The translations under genes were made by a program, and so were the position numbers. Positions 22,330-31,589 of a stretch of 64,000 bases of DNA are shown here, piece by piece (the stretch's first letter is position 1; each line of letters starts with the position of its first letter). The notes under the pieces were generated by a model. That model saw nothing but the letters and a program-made list of their open reading frames with translations, had not been told where the DNA came from and ran no database searches. The stretch is from Geosiphon pyriformis (taxonomy: Eukaryota > Glomeromycota > Glomeromycetes > Archaeosporales > Geosiphonaceae), in NCBI GenBank assembly GCA_016748015.1, contig JAAOMT010000602.1, positions 933,922-997,921 on the forward strand. Direction: 5' to 3'.

Positions 22330-23050
22330 ATTGGTTCATCTTTTTCTGGGATTTGTGTAGATCATGCATAGTGGTTGATTGTAAATGAGGTCACACTCAT
22401 TACAATACTGAAAGTCATAGAGAATTAAGCAATGTTGATATAATCAAGTGTTTAACTGCTCTAAATGCTGCTCCTGTTTTTCTCTAGTAGGTGCCAAATG
22501 CTGGTAATGTTCATGAAATTCTTTTGGGTTATTTTTAATGTTGCCAAAGATGTCAAAAGTTTGGATGTATTCGGGTTCAGGAAAAAATAAAGGGTTGTTT
22601 TTGATCTCTAGTGTTCACTGGTGGTCATGCCTTCTGCTTTCGCATACACTATTCTCCATAGTTCATTTTTGTTGTGGGGATATCCTTCCAATCGTCACAA
22701 TGCTTGTTTCCAGGCATCATTGATTGGTGTTTCTTTGCTTACCCAATCGTTTATTAATATAGTGTACTGGCATGTCTCATCACATGTTCTTCTATGTCCA
22801 GGAATGTCATTCCACATTCCTTCATCAGGTAAGATAGTTCTACATACAAGACATGGTTGGTTATTCCACTTTTCTTGTCGTTTTGGTTGTCCAAAGTGCT
22901 CTATGACACATGGGTGGTAGTAGAATCTTGTGGCCATAGAGTATTCCTTGTCATTACCACAGCATGCACCCATTGATGACAATTTCTTGCCACAATCAAT
23001 GCATTCCAATTTTGGTTGACAATAATTAGATGGTGGTGCTAAAGTGTAAG
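22330..23050 (-). pseudogene. Cys/His-rich (putative zinc) module of gypsy B, between protease and dUTPase
   Basis: The open frame 23009-22695 reads as a Cys/His-rich unit: CIDCGKKL, GACCGND, YYHPCVIEHF, PCLVCRTILPDEGMW, GHRRTCDETCQYT. The pattern is C-x2-C, CC, H-x-C-x3-H, C-x2-C and H-x3-C-x3-C, consistent with two or three bound zinc ions. Copy C has CHTC where B has YHPC, so one Cys was lost by G-to-A. A helical stretch and a second small Cys cluster (YCNECD-type in copy C) lie between it and the dUTPase. I do not recognise the family; RING/PHD-like folds are possible. Confidence 0.6.
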
Positions 23051-23470
23051 CATATGAACTATACGTGCTGTTGGTGAAAGTGGTTTCTTTTTCTTTCTTC
23101 TTTTCCTTTCCCTTATTAATTTCTTCCCACTTTCAGTTTGCTGGTTTGTCATGGTCATTATCAGTTTCCTAGTTTTGGTCAGTATTCTAGGTAAGTTCTT
23201 TGTTTTCCTTTCCTTTTCCCTTGTCATCCCAAAAAAGTATTGGTGGTACCTTGTTGTGGTCTTCATCGGCCCAAGAGACTTGGTACACTTTCCAGATAGG
23301 TTTCTCTTTTTCTTCTTCAAATTTGATAAGTGGAGCTGATGGCATGGTGATGGGTTTGAAATGGCCACATGTGACTGGTACATGTGTGTGTTGTCTGTTC
23401 TGGCTAAGCTGAAGCTCTTGGGTGTTCTAATCAAGTGTCGTGTTGATTTTGGACAGCCAGTCATTACCCA
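23051..23470 (-). pseudogene. Gypsy B protease-to-Cys-module linker
   Basis: In the pol frame this reads NDWLSK, then a Ser/Pro/Lys/Glu-rich low-complexity region with PITMPSAPLIKFEEEKEKPI and a Lys/Glu run, leading into the Cys-rich module. The long open frame 23464-23039 is in a different frame and is not the real one. Confidence 0.6.
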
Positions 23471-23918
23471 CCAATACTTGGTATTGAGTGGCTTCCATAA
23501 TTAATACCTTAATTAATACAGTGATGCCATTGATTTCTATGAGCAAGTTATCTATTTCACCAATTGGAGTCTTGGTGGCTCCATCAGTAGTGATTATCTT
23601 TGCACTGGCAGCTTGATCAACTCAGTGATCTAATTGGTCCATAAGCTGTTTTGTAATGATGCTGCCTGCTGATCCACTATCTAAGATCAGTTTGATGAAC
23701 TGACCATCAATTTTGGCATCCATGTACATTACCATGATAGGTTTTTCCTCGAGTGCAGCTCCACTAAACAAAGGGGTTTCTGTCAGTTCCTCAATTTTGA
23801 AAGGAAATATAGCTGCTAGAAACTTGTCTTTCGTGACAGTGGCTGGTAGAATATTGGTAAGTGATTGCTTTTGTTTGGGTTTCCAAGTGTTGGGTGAGGT
23901 GTCTTCTGAGATAGCCAA
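23471..23918 (-). pseudogene. Gypsy B aspartic protease
   Basis: The frame 23918-23622 carries ILPATVTKDKFLAAIFPF, then KIDGQFIKLILDSGSAGS with the catalytic Asp-Ser-Gly (about 23660) and IITKQLMDQLDH. The domain continues past a stop into the ITTDGATKTPIGEI region. The retropepsin flap and second hydrophobic-Gly motif are not clearly intact. It would cleave Gag-Pol. Confidence 0.8.
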
Positions 23919-24316
23919 AAGACTTAAATAGTTCTGGGAACTTGGGTTTTAAGTATACCCAGTTCCTGAACTTCTCTGTTGTGATCCTGATAACTGGTTG
24001 GATGAATTGGAGATTGGTTGGTAAACAACCATTACTGATCTTCAGTTTTAGATGACTCTTGATCTAAGGTTTCCTGATGTCATTTGAGCTGGGTTTGATG
24101 GTGGTGTTTGAACTATGGATGTCTGATAAATTATTTGTGGCTGTGGTGGTTGATATATTATCAGTGACTGTAGTTGATAAACTGAAGATTGATATATGGG
24201 TGGTTGATATATTGGCTGTTGTGTCATTGGCAGGTAAGTTGGTTGATATAGGGCTGAGTTGGATTGGTAACTCAGAGTTGAGAACCGGCAATTAGGGTTT
24301 TGATATTGATTTCCCT
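23919..24316 (-). pseudogene. Gypsy B gag-protease linker (Gln/Pro/Tyr repeats)
   Basis: Minus-strand reading gives a low-complexity YQPP/IYQ-type repeat region (QQPIYQPPIYQSSVYQ) followed by a Ser/Asn-rich stretch. The homologous region of copy C is at 27402-27677. At the upstream end it meets RT sequence of copy C near 24316 with no gag between. Confidence 0.7.
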
Positions 24317-24650
24317 TACCTTTAGTTACTTCATTTAGTTTTTAATAGTCCACACAAAAACGGATTTTTCCATTTTTCTTTTAGACTAGTACCACTGGTG
24401 ATGATCATAGACTTATTGATAGCTGAATTAGCCCATTGTCAAGTATCTAATTGATTTCTTGACAAATAATCTTATGGCTAGCTGGTAGTACTCTGTATGC
24501 TCTTTGTTTAATTGGCATTGTATCTCTAATCTTGATCTAATACTGGATGATGTTGGTGTGGCCAAATTCATTTTCACTAACACAGATGTCATTGAAATTG
24601 CTAAGTAATATCTTTAGTTGTATCTGTTGAAATGGGTCTAGATTTTCTAT
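24317..24650 (-). pseudogene. Gypsy C RT N-terminal fragment
   Basis: The minus strand matches the start of RT in A and B: PIKQRAYRVLPASHKII-type segment, LIQLSISL-WSSP-VLV, KKNGKIRFCVDY, a stop, KLNEVTKGK. The rest of RT, RNase H and integrase are missing; the next codons belong to the Gln/Tyr-rich linker of copy B. Confidence 0.8.
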
Positions 24651-25676
24651 GTTTATCTGTTCCAATTGTTCTGATTGGAACAGATAACATTTGCTTCATT
24701 CATAGATAATTTGTAATGTAATATCCACATATCCACAAAGCTGTGAAAAATCTGGAATGTGATTTGGTGGTTGATCCTCAACTTTGGTGGTTAAATATCC
24801 AATGATAATTCCCTTTGGTATTTTAATGACACTTCCCGTTGTATTGTAGATGAGAATTTTGATGTTTTTGGGGCTTTTGGCTAATATGTAAAGATTAGTG
24901 AGTCCAATCTCTCCTGATTCACAAATGGTGGCTTCTGCTTCAAACAACTGAGCTTGATTTTTTACTTCTCTTTTAATGGCTAACATATACTGGTCATATG
25001 GTGAAATAGAAATTGATTGATGGTTTGAGATAATTTCTCCTTTGTCAATAACCTCTTTCTCTGCCATATTAACTGGTATATCTATTTTATCTATTGATCT
25101 GAATCCTTGTATCTTTTTAGTAATAATCCCTAATTCTTCCTTGTTTCCTACTAACACTAACTGAGCTATTTTCACCAGAGGTAAGAATATTGTCTGTGCT
25201 ATCTTTTTATTTAGATCTATGATATATGCTTTTTCTGAGTCATTTTGTAGCATTGCAATAATATTTCTTATGTATCCTGTATTAATTATTTCTCCTCTGA
25301 TGTTGATTCCTTTTTTGGCTAAGCTACTCTTAGATGCTAACTGAACTATTGTTGTTGCTGGAATTTCCAGTACTATTTTGAGATCAATGCAAATGTGCAA
25401 ATTGGGTTCCAATTTAATAGGGTCTTTTCCCAGATATCTTAGATCAAACTCTGCATTAGTATTATGTGCATGTTCTGGCATAATATCTTCATTGTTGTCA
25501 CTAAACCATTTTAGTTCTTGTTTTTTAGTAAGGTCAGTAAGTGTGATATATGTTTTGGGGTTTAAATCGGAGTCCAAATTGTTGTTATTTTTGTTGTCAT
25601 ATTGAGTGGAACTAGAACTGTTATTTTTGTCATTGTCATTGTTAGAGTTTAAATTAAAATTAAGAGTTGATTTCAA
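24651..25676 (-). pseudogene. Gypsy C pol: dUTPase domain and pre-RT linker (long intact frame)
   Basis: A 326-codon open frame, 25676-24696, is the best-preserved dUTPase in the window. Motif 1 is NAEFDLRYLGKD, motif 2 ASKSSLAKKG, motif 3 GEIINTGYIRNIIAMLQND, motif 4 KKIAQTIFLPLVKIAQLV, motif 5 TKKIQGFRSIDK. The motif 3 Asp/Ala and motif 5 Gly positions are altered, so activity is doubtful although the frame is open. The linker with IYNTTGSVIKIPKGIIIGYL follows. It belongs to a gypsy pol, not to a host dUTPase gene, because protease and RT flank it in frame. Confidence 0.88.
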
Positions 25677-25689
25677 TTCTGATGTGCAG

Positions 25690-26420
25690 TGGTTGATTGG
25701 TTTATCTTCTTCTGGGATTGTATAAATTATGCATGGTGGGGGATTGTAAATAAAGTCACACTCATTACAATATTGGAAGTTACATGAAATTAGGCAATGT
25801 TAATACAGTTGAGTGTTCAGCTGCTCTAAGCATTGTTTTTGTTCTTCCCTTGTAGACACTAGTCCTTGGTAGTGTTCATGAAATTGTTCTGAATTCAGGA
25901 GGTTTATGACTGGTTTTGGGTTCCAGTCAAGCTTGATGGGCTCTGGTGGGTTGTTCTTGATTTTTCTGATTTCTTCGGATGATGTTCCTTCTATTTTGGC
26001 AATTGCTATTCTTTATATCTCATCATTGTCATGTAGACAACTGTCCAATCACTGTATGGCTCTTCTCCAAGTGGCTTCTATTGGTGTTCTTTTCCTAACC
26101 CAATCGCTGATAAGGATTGTGTACTGGCATGATGCATTGCATGTTCTTCTTTGACCAGGAATGTTGTTTTACATTCCTTTATTGAGTAATGTTTCTCCAC
26201 AAGTTAGACAAGACTCGTTGTCCCATTTTCCTTACTGTTTTGGACATTTAAAGTGTTCTATGACACACGTGTGGCAGTAAAATTTGGTTGCTGTTGAGTA
26301 TTCCTCATTGTCACCACAGCATGCACCCATTGATGACAATTTCTTGCCACAATCATTGCATATAAGCTTTGGTCAATAATAGTTTGGTTGTGGTGGTGTG
26401 TAAGTATATGTAGGGTGAGT
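25690..26420 (-). pseudogene. Cys/His-rich module of gypsy C
   Basis: Minus-strand reading: CNDCGKKLSSMGACCGD, FYCHTCVIEHFKCPKQ, SCLTCGETLLNKGM, GQRRTCNASCQYTILISDWV (about 26375-26110), then a helical region with REEQKQCLEQLNTQLYQHC and a small cluster CNFQYCNECDFIYNPPPC (about 25790-25730). The Cys spacing equals copy B. Two in-frame TAG/TGA at Trp or Gln positions break it. Confidence 0.6.
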
Positions 26421-26960
26421 AGAGGTTGGTATTGAATTTTCTTCTTTCTCTTTCCTTTTCCCTTTACTATTATCTTTTTCCCATTCCCAAGTTGTTGATA
26501 ATTTGTCCTGATAATTGTTGGTTTTCTAATTTTGATCATTATCTCATATAGGTTCTTTTTTTTGCTTTCCTTTGTCTTGGTGGTTCCATAAAGGCACTGG
26601 TGGTAATTTGTTGTGCTCATTGTCAGCCCACAAAACTTGATATGCTTCTCAGGTAGGTTTTTCTTTTTCTTTTTCAAACTCAATGAGTGGTGCTGTTGGC
26701 ATGGTGATTGGTTTGAAGTAACTACATATGGCTGGTACATATGTGTGTTGACTGTTTTGACTGAGCTAAAACTCTTGGGTGTTCTAATCAAGTGTCATAT
26801 GGGTTTTAGACAGCCAGTCATTGCCAATAAGTGCTTGGTACTGGGTGGCTTCTATGACTAATACCTTGATCAATACAATAATGTCATTGACTTCAATGAG
26901 TAAAGCATCTATTTTACCAATTAGAGTCTTAATGGCTCCATCAGTGGTGATTATTCTTAC
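26421..26960 (-). pseudogene. Gypsy C post-protease linker
   Basis: In the pol frame it carries IGNDWLSKTHMTLD, PITMPTAPLIEFEKEKEKPT and a Lys/Glu/Asn-rich stretch before the Cys module. The long 26791-26258 frame is out of phase and is discarded. Confidence 0.55.
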
Positions 26961-27290
26961 ACTGACAGCTCGATTAACTTGGCGACCTAATTAGTCTATG
27001 AGCTGTCTTGTGATGATGCTGCCAGCTGATCCACTATCTAGAATTAGTTTAATGAACTGATCATCAATTTTAGCATCAGTGTACATTGTCATGATAGGTT
27101 TTTCCTTGAGTGCAGCTCCACTAAACAAAGGGGTTTTTGTTGGTTCTTTGATTTCAAAAGAAAATATAGCTGCTAAGAACTCATCTTCTATGATAGTGGC
27201 TGGCAGAATATTGCTGGTAAGTGGTTGTTTCTGTTTGGATTCCTAATTGTTGGGTAAGGCATCTTCTGGGGTAATCAGAAGACTTAAATA
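26961..27290 (-). pseudogene. Gypsy C aspartic protease
   Basis: The active-site region DDQFIKLILDSGSAGSIITR lies about 27065-27005, preceded by SGAALKEKPIMTMYTDAKI. An in-frame TAG falls in RQLIDxLGRQ. Homologous to 23622-23918 and 15798-16034. Confidence 0.78.
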
Positions 27291-27401
27291 GTTTTGGGAA
27301 CTTGAGTTTTGAGTATATCCAGCTCTTGAACTCTGCTGTCATAATCTTGATGGCTGGTTAGATAAACTGGGGATTGGTTGGTAAACAACCATTGCCAATC
27401 T

Positions 27402-27677
27402 TCAGTTTTGGGTGACTCTTAATCTAGGATTTCCTGATGTCATTTGAGCTGAGTTTGATGATGGTGTTTGAACTGTGGGTGTTTGATAAATTATTTGTGG
27501 CTGTGATGGTTGATATATTACTGGTGGCTGCAGTTGATAAACTGGAGGTTGATATACAGGTGATTGATATATTGGCTGTTGCATCATTGACAAATAAGTC
27601 AGTTGATATAGTACTGGGTGGAATTGGTAACTCAGAGTTAAAAACCAGCAATCGGAGTTTTGATATTGATTTCCCAA
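27402..27677 (-). pseudogene. Gypsy C gag-protease linker (Gln/Pro/Tyr repeats)
   Basis: The open frame consists of repeated IYQSPVYQPPVYQLQPP-type units and a TSGNPRLRV end. It is low-complexity and homologous to 24064-24291 of copy B. Probably an unstructured spacer of the Gag-Pol protein. Confidence 0.65.
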
Positions 27678-27689
27678 TCATTAATTATC

Positions 27690-29510
27690 TATCCTTAACC
27701 TACAGTCCATCCTTAAATGTTTTTGTTTACCACAGTAGTGGCAAACACACATCTCCTGCTGCCACTGTGGATTGGTTGAGAATGATGAACACGACTAATT
27801 CTGGAAACAATTCACGTTTTCTTGATTATTGCATTGTTGTAAAGGTTGATAGATTGCCTAATTGTTAGCTAAGTATTCCTCTAATTTTTGGTTGATAGAA
27901 TTACTGAATTGTTTCAACTTAGAATCCAATTCAGATGATCTGTTCATTACTAGATTGACAGCTTGGACATGATTAGCTTCAAGTTCAGCTGCTTCAAAAT
28001 CTCTGATGTTTGTAACTGCAGCTTGAAGATCTGCTGGATGCATGAGATATATATGTTGAAGGATGCTACTGTGCAGACCTCTAATGAATTGATTTAGGAT
28101 TTGTGGCGCTGTGAAATAATCAGCCTGTATGGCCTGAATTTGGTGCAAATTTCTGTGGAAGTGTCCTAAGTAAGTAGTAACTGCTTCAGTTTCTCTTTGT
28201 TTGATGGTAATAAAAGTGTTTTCTAATCAATTAATGCTGTTATTATTACTAAAATATTGTAGGAATGCAAGCTTGAATGTATTGAAATCTTGGGGTTTGT
28301 TGACTAGGCTTTAATACCATAAATCAGCAGTATCCTAAAGAAAGTAAGAGATGGCTTGGAGGGCTTTCGCATTATTCCATCTATTTGCTGTAATGGTCTT
28401 TTTAACGTTATTGAGCCATATTTGGGCATTGTTTTCTTCGCCAGTGAACTTTTCAAGTTTCACTATTGGAGCATAGGCCATTGGATCTAAGTTTGGTTGT
28501 TGTTGTTGTGGTGATAATTAAATCGGAGGTTGTGGTGGTGCATCAATTGGTAGTGAATTGATGATGATTGCTGGAGATAAGTGGTGTTGATTATTAATGT
28601 TGGGATTTTGATCGTTCTGATTGTACTGCATTTGAAAATTCGGAGTTTCAATTTCCAGATTTTCTAAATTTGGATTTTGTTGAGTTTGAAAGTTTGGAGT
28701 TTCAATATTCAGGTTCTCTGGAATTGAGTTCTGGTAAGTAAATTCTTGATCTTCAGTTTCTTTTTCCTCTTCTTCTGATTCCATTATCTTCCAAAAACTT
28801 GCATTTCTAAAATCAGGTTGAGGTGGTGGTGATCAGAATCCTGATGGCATTGGTGATTGTGATTTAAATCCTTTAAAATAATTGCCATAAGTTCCTAGTA
28901 ATTCTGCTTTTTTTTGTTTACTTTGAAATAGGAGTCATCCAAATGTTGATGTTGCATGTAATGTGGATGCGTCTGTTGATAAAATGTTAATGGCACTTCT
29001 GGATGTATAGTGGTATGATGGGTTTATTGGTGATTCAACTCTGGTTTTCTTCCAAGTGGGTGGTTGTATTTGTTTTGGTGTTACTGTTGGTGTTTGCAAC
29101 CTTCTTTTGCCTTTGTTTGCATAGGTGATGGGGAATTGTTGTTGTGTGTATCTTTCAATAGTTTGATTAATTTCCCTAATGAATTGTTGTTGTGTGTATC
29201 TTTCAATAGTTTGATTAATTTCCCTGATGATTAGTGTGAAACTGTAGCTTTTTGGAAAGCTAGTATGTTGAAATAATTCTGTATAAAAGTTTTTTCTTGC
29301 AGATTGAATGTTAACTGTTCCTCCTAAGCAGTCTGTGATTTTATTGTTGACATAAAAGTTAAAGGCTGATTCTACTGAGAAGTGATTATTGTTTAATCCT
29401 AATTGTTGGCTGTACTGTTAAAACAAGAATTTGGCAAATCATAAATGGTTTGTTCCTATGATTTCTGATTCTGCCACTTTTGGATGATTGTTGTTGGTAC
29501 TGGTTTTCTG
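27690..29510 (-). pseudogene. Gypsy C gag with long leader and CCHC knuckle
   Basis: Read on the minus strand, a nearly continuous frame of about 600 codons starts close to the PBS. It begins with about 240 codons of Gln/Asn/Thr-rich leader (two perfectly in-frame 16-residue repeats REINQTIERYTQQQF, coded at 29228-29133). An acidic segment follows (28784-28518), then the capsid-like region LEKFTGEENNAQIW, RWNNAKALQAISYFL and DTADLWY, then MHQIQAIQADYFTAPQIL (28148 on). It ends in a zinc knuckle, CHYCGKQKHLRMDC, at about 27740-27697. The capsid region fits the Retrotrans_gag family. A few stops at former Trp/Gln codons break it. Confidence 0.8.
29133..29228 (-). repeat. Two 48-bp in-frame tandem repeats in gag leader
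   Basis: Units at 29133-29180 and 29181-29228 differ only near their ends (AAT/GAT). 48 bp equals 16 codons, so the gag frame is preserved. Confidence 0.9.
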
Positions 29511-29528
29511 TAAGATTATATCTTACAG
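29508..29528 (-). promoter_or_regulatory. Perfect palindrome next to the primer-binding site
   Basis: CTGTAAGAT-TAT-ATCTTACAG: 9-bp arms and a 3-nt centre, overlapping the distal end of the PBS. In the genomic RNA this could form a stem-loop, or a self-complementary dimer contact. Confidence 0.6.
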
Positions 29529-29537
29529 GGAGCACCA
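29526..29537 (-). promoter_or_regulatory. Primer-binding site of gypsy C
   Basis: On the minus strand, two bases after the LTR, TGGTGCTCCCTG could pair with a tRNA 3' end CAGGGAGCACCA. The TGG start and position are typical; the tRNA was not identified. Confidence 0.65.
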
Positions 29538-29539
29538 AA

Positions 29540-30365
29540 TGTTATAGGTGATTATTTGGGGTCTTAAATCAAATAACAAATCCATAACTTAGTGCTTGAT
29601 TGGTATTCTGGTGTTAATATCTGAAGGTTTTGTTGATCTGAAAATTTTGTTGTAGAGTTCTTTATATAATAGACAGAGATTTGATAGTTGTTTTTAGTAG
29701 TCTCCTGGAACCACAATTCCGTCAAATTTTTTTCTCAGCGTGGTGGCTGGTAATCCTCCTGGTAAGCTATCCTCAAATCTATGAGTGTTCTACCCTTAAT
29801 TTACGGGTCTTTTACCAGTTCCTATGATGTCTATAACTCAGCACTTTAATTCTTAATCAATTAATTAAACAAAAAAAATACAAAGAAAATAAAAAAAAAT
29901 AAAGAAATAAACAAGCAATTGCAAGTTAGTATTTCATTAATAGCCATGATCAAGAGCTATTGTTCCAGTGTGATTAAGTATCAATTACTATCAACATGAA
30001 GTGTTGATAGTAAAGAGTGGGTTGAAATAGTGAATAATTATTTATTAATATTTGTAAATAGAAGGTTTCTAACTTTTGAATTCTGTCTTTTTCTGCTTCT
30101 ACCACTACTACTATATATACATAATTGAGATTTCTCAATTTCTTAATTTTTCACATCAGGAATTCTGCAATTCCTGAAATCCTGCAATTTCTTTTAAGAG
30201 AAATTCTGGAATTTTGGAATCTTGCAATTTCTTATACGAGAATTCTGAAATTCCTGGAATCCTGCAATTCCTCTTGAGAGGAATCCTGGAATTCCACATT
30301 TACTATGGCTACTTCTGATTGGCTGATTTATGCTAATATATACTTCCTATATTCTATGAGTAACA
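29540..30365 (-). repeat. 5' LTR of gypsy C (826 bp)
   Basis: On the plus strand it begins TGTTATAGG and ends GAGTAACA (TG...CA). U3 (about 30150-30300) is made of GAATTC/AATCCTGCAATTCC-type repeats as in copy A, unlike the 40-bp units of copy B. TATA at 30112-30119; hairpin at 29985-30013. Confidence 0.9.
29985..30013 (-). promoter_or_regulatory. Conserved LTR hairpin (copy C)
   Basis: An 11-bp perfect stem (TTACTATCAAC / GTTGATAGTAA) around a 7-nt loop, at the same position as in LTRs A and B. Confidence 0.65.
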
Positions 30366-31571
30366 CCAGAAAGAAAGGGATCACCATAAACAGCAATCTT
30401 AAAAAACAAAAAATCTATTTAAATCAGGCTGTGGTAATTAAGAAAATTCTCATGGACATGCCAAAGGAAATAATTGTCACCATGGTGTCTGTATTTGGAG
30501 AAATCAAGTCAATCAAGATTCAGCTAATTAGAATATGGTAGAAGACTGTAGTAGAATTCGCTGAATTGAAACAGGCAGAGCAACTGGCATCAAGATAGTC
30601 ATTTCTCATTGGGAAAAACTTAGTATGTGTGACTATGGCTGTGAGAGATTGGAATACTTAAATGTCTAGGAATTGCTTTAAAGTGCTTTTGTTTACTTTG
30701 CTAGTAGGAACAACTGCACACAATCTTGGTACTCTTTTGAAAGAGGCTGGTAAAAAAACTTGTGTAATCAATTATTTACTGGAGACTGGCAATTGAATTT
30801 ACTGTACTGTCATTGGTTTTAAATCTAAAAATGAGCTTGAATCTGCATTTTACACTGAACCAATTTTTGGTGGTGTGAGACTTTCTTTGACCAGATTGGA
30901 CTTGGTTTGGTATGAAAGATGTGGAAAGTTTGGACACTTAGCCTTAGAATATGATGCTTTTAATGCTCTGGTGTTTGCTCCTTCTAAAAAAAGCTTTAAA
31001 AGAAATGTTTCTGATGTAAGTCATTTTTAATTGGCCAGATTATATGCCAAGAAAAATGTTCTTATCTCTTGCTCTGCTGCTTTCAATAGCAAGTTATGGG
31101 CTCAGGTAGCCTCTTTTGCATCTTCTTTTAGAGATCTTCAATTTTGTTCTGGTTCTGGTTCTGGTTTTTTTCCTCTTGTTCTGACCAACAATTTATTTTT
31201 GAGTACTCATTTGGCCTTTTTAGAATGTTCCTTAAAACTCTTAAGTAATCAGGTTTCTGATATTGTGTGCAAAATCAGTGGCATAAAATTGGTGCTTTTG
31301 GCCTCCCTTCTTTCTTTTGGTTGTTTGGTTGCCCCAATAAATGTCAACTTAGATTTGAACTCAAATATGGTTTTGGATGGTTCTGTAATAGTGCCTGTAC
31401 CTCCCTCTGTTGTTCTGGCTCTGGGCCTTAGTAGCTCAAAAATTTTGATAACTAAGATGGGCTGTTTGGAGTTTAAGTTGGTGGCTCTTAAAGCCTTAAT
31501 TGGTTTAGTTTTGGCAAAGTTGGATTAGTTGTGTGCTGGCTTGGGTTTTCAGATGTCTTTTTCTTTTCAAT
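30366..31571 (+). pseudogene. L3 ORF1 (RRM-like plus zinc knuckle), broken
   Basis: Reading frame in order: an RRM-like fold with LNQAVVIKKILMDMPKEII, FGEIKSIKIQLIRIW, a stop (CAG to TAG) and KTVVEFAELKQAEQLA; then a CCHC knuckle in which two Cys are now Tyr (YERCGKFGHLALEY, about 30910-30951); then the Ser/Leu-rich C-terminal region in frame 31031-31528. The ORF1 protein would coat LINE RNA. Stops at 30538-30540 and 30595-30597 and others make it non-functional. Confidence 0.8.
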
Positions 31572-31589
31572 GAGTGGTTTGATTTGGAA

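Larger units (their letters stand above)
16884..24316 (-). mobile_element. Ty3/gypsy copy B, 3' portion complete, 5' end deleted
   Basis: On the minus strand the order is gag C-terminal linker, protease, Cys-rich module, dUTPase, RT, RNase H, integrase, post-integrase region, polypurine tract and 3' LTR. The 5' LTR and most of gag are missing; at about 24316 it joins directly to the RT of copy C. It is better preserved than A and much better than D. It is inserted in gypsy D (left flank ACATGA). Confidence 0.88.
24317..30365 (-). mobile_element. Ty3/gypsy copy C, 5' portion with 5' LTR; 3' half deleted
   Basis: Minus strand: 5' LTR (30365-29540), PBS, gag with long leader and CCHC knuckle, protease, Cys-rich module, dUTPase and the first part of RT, which stops about 24317 after VDYxKLNEVTK and joins to gag-linker sequence of copy B. 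Its LTR directly abuts the middle of LINE L3 ORF1 (30366), so it was inserted in that LINE. Confidence 0.88.

Noticed and set aside
22621-22920. Plus-strand 99-codon frame opposite the Cys-rich module
   Set aside because: Antisense shadow of the minus-strand Cys/His-rich frame, whose Cys spacing is conserved in copy C.
23039-23464. 141-codon minus-strand frame with Lys/Arg-rich tail
   Set aside because: It is out of phase with the protease and Cys-module frame, which reads through the same DNA with matching residues in copy C.
24696-25676. Free-standing host dUTPase gene
   Set aside because: Although the frame is long and open, it is flanked in phase by gypsy Cys-module and RT sequence and repeated in two other gypsy copies.
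26258-26791. 177-codon minus-strand frame
   Set aside because: Out of phase with the gypsy C pol frame that is conserved in copy B. It is long only because of low-complexity Lys codons.
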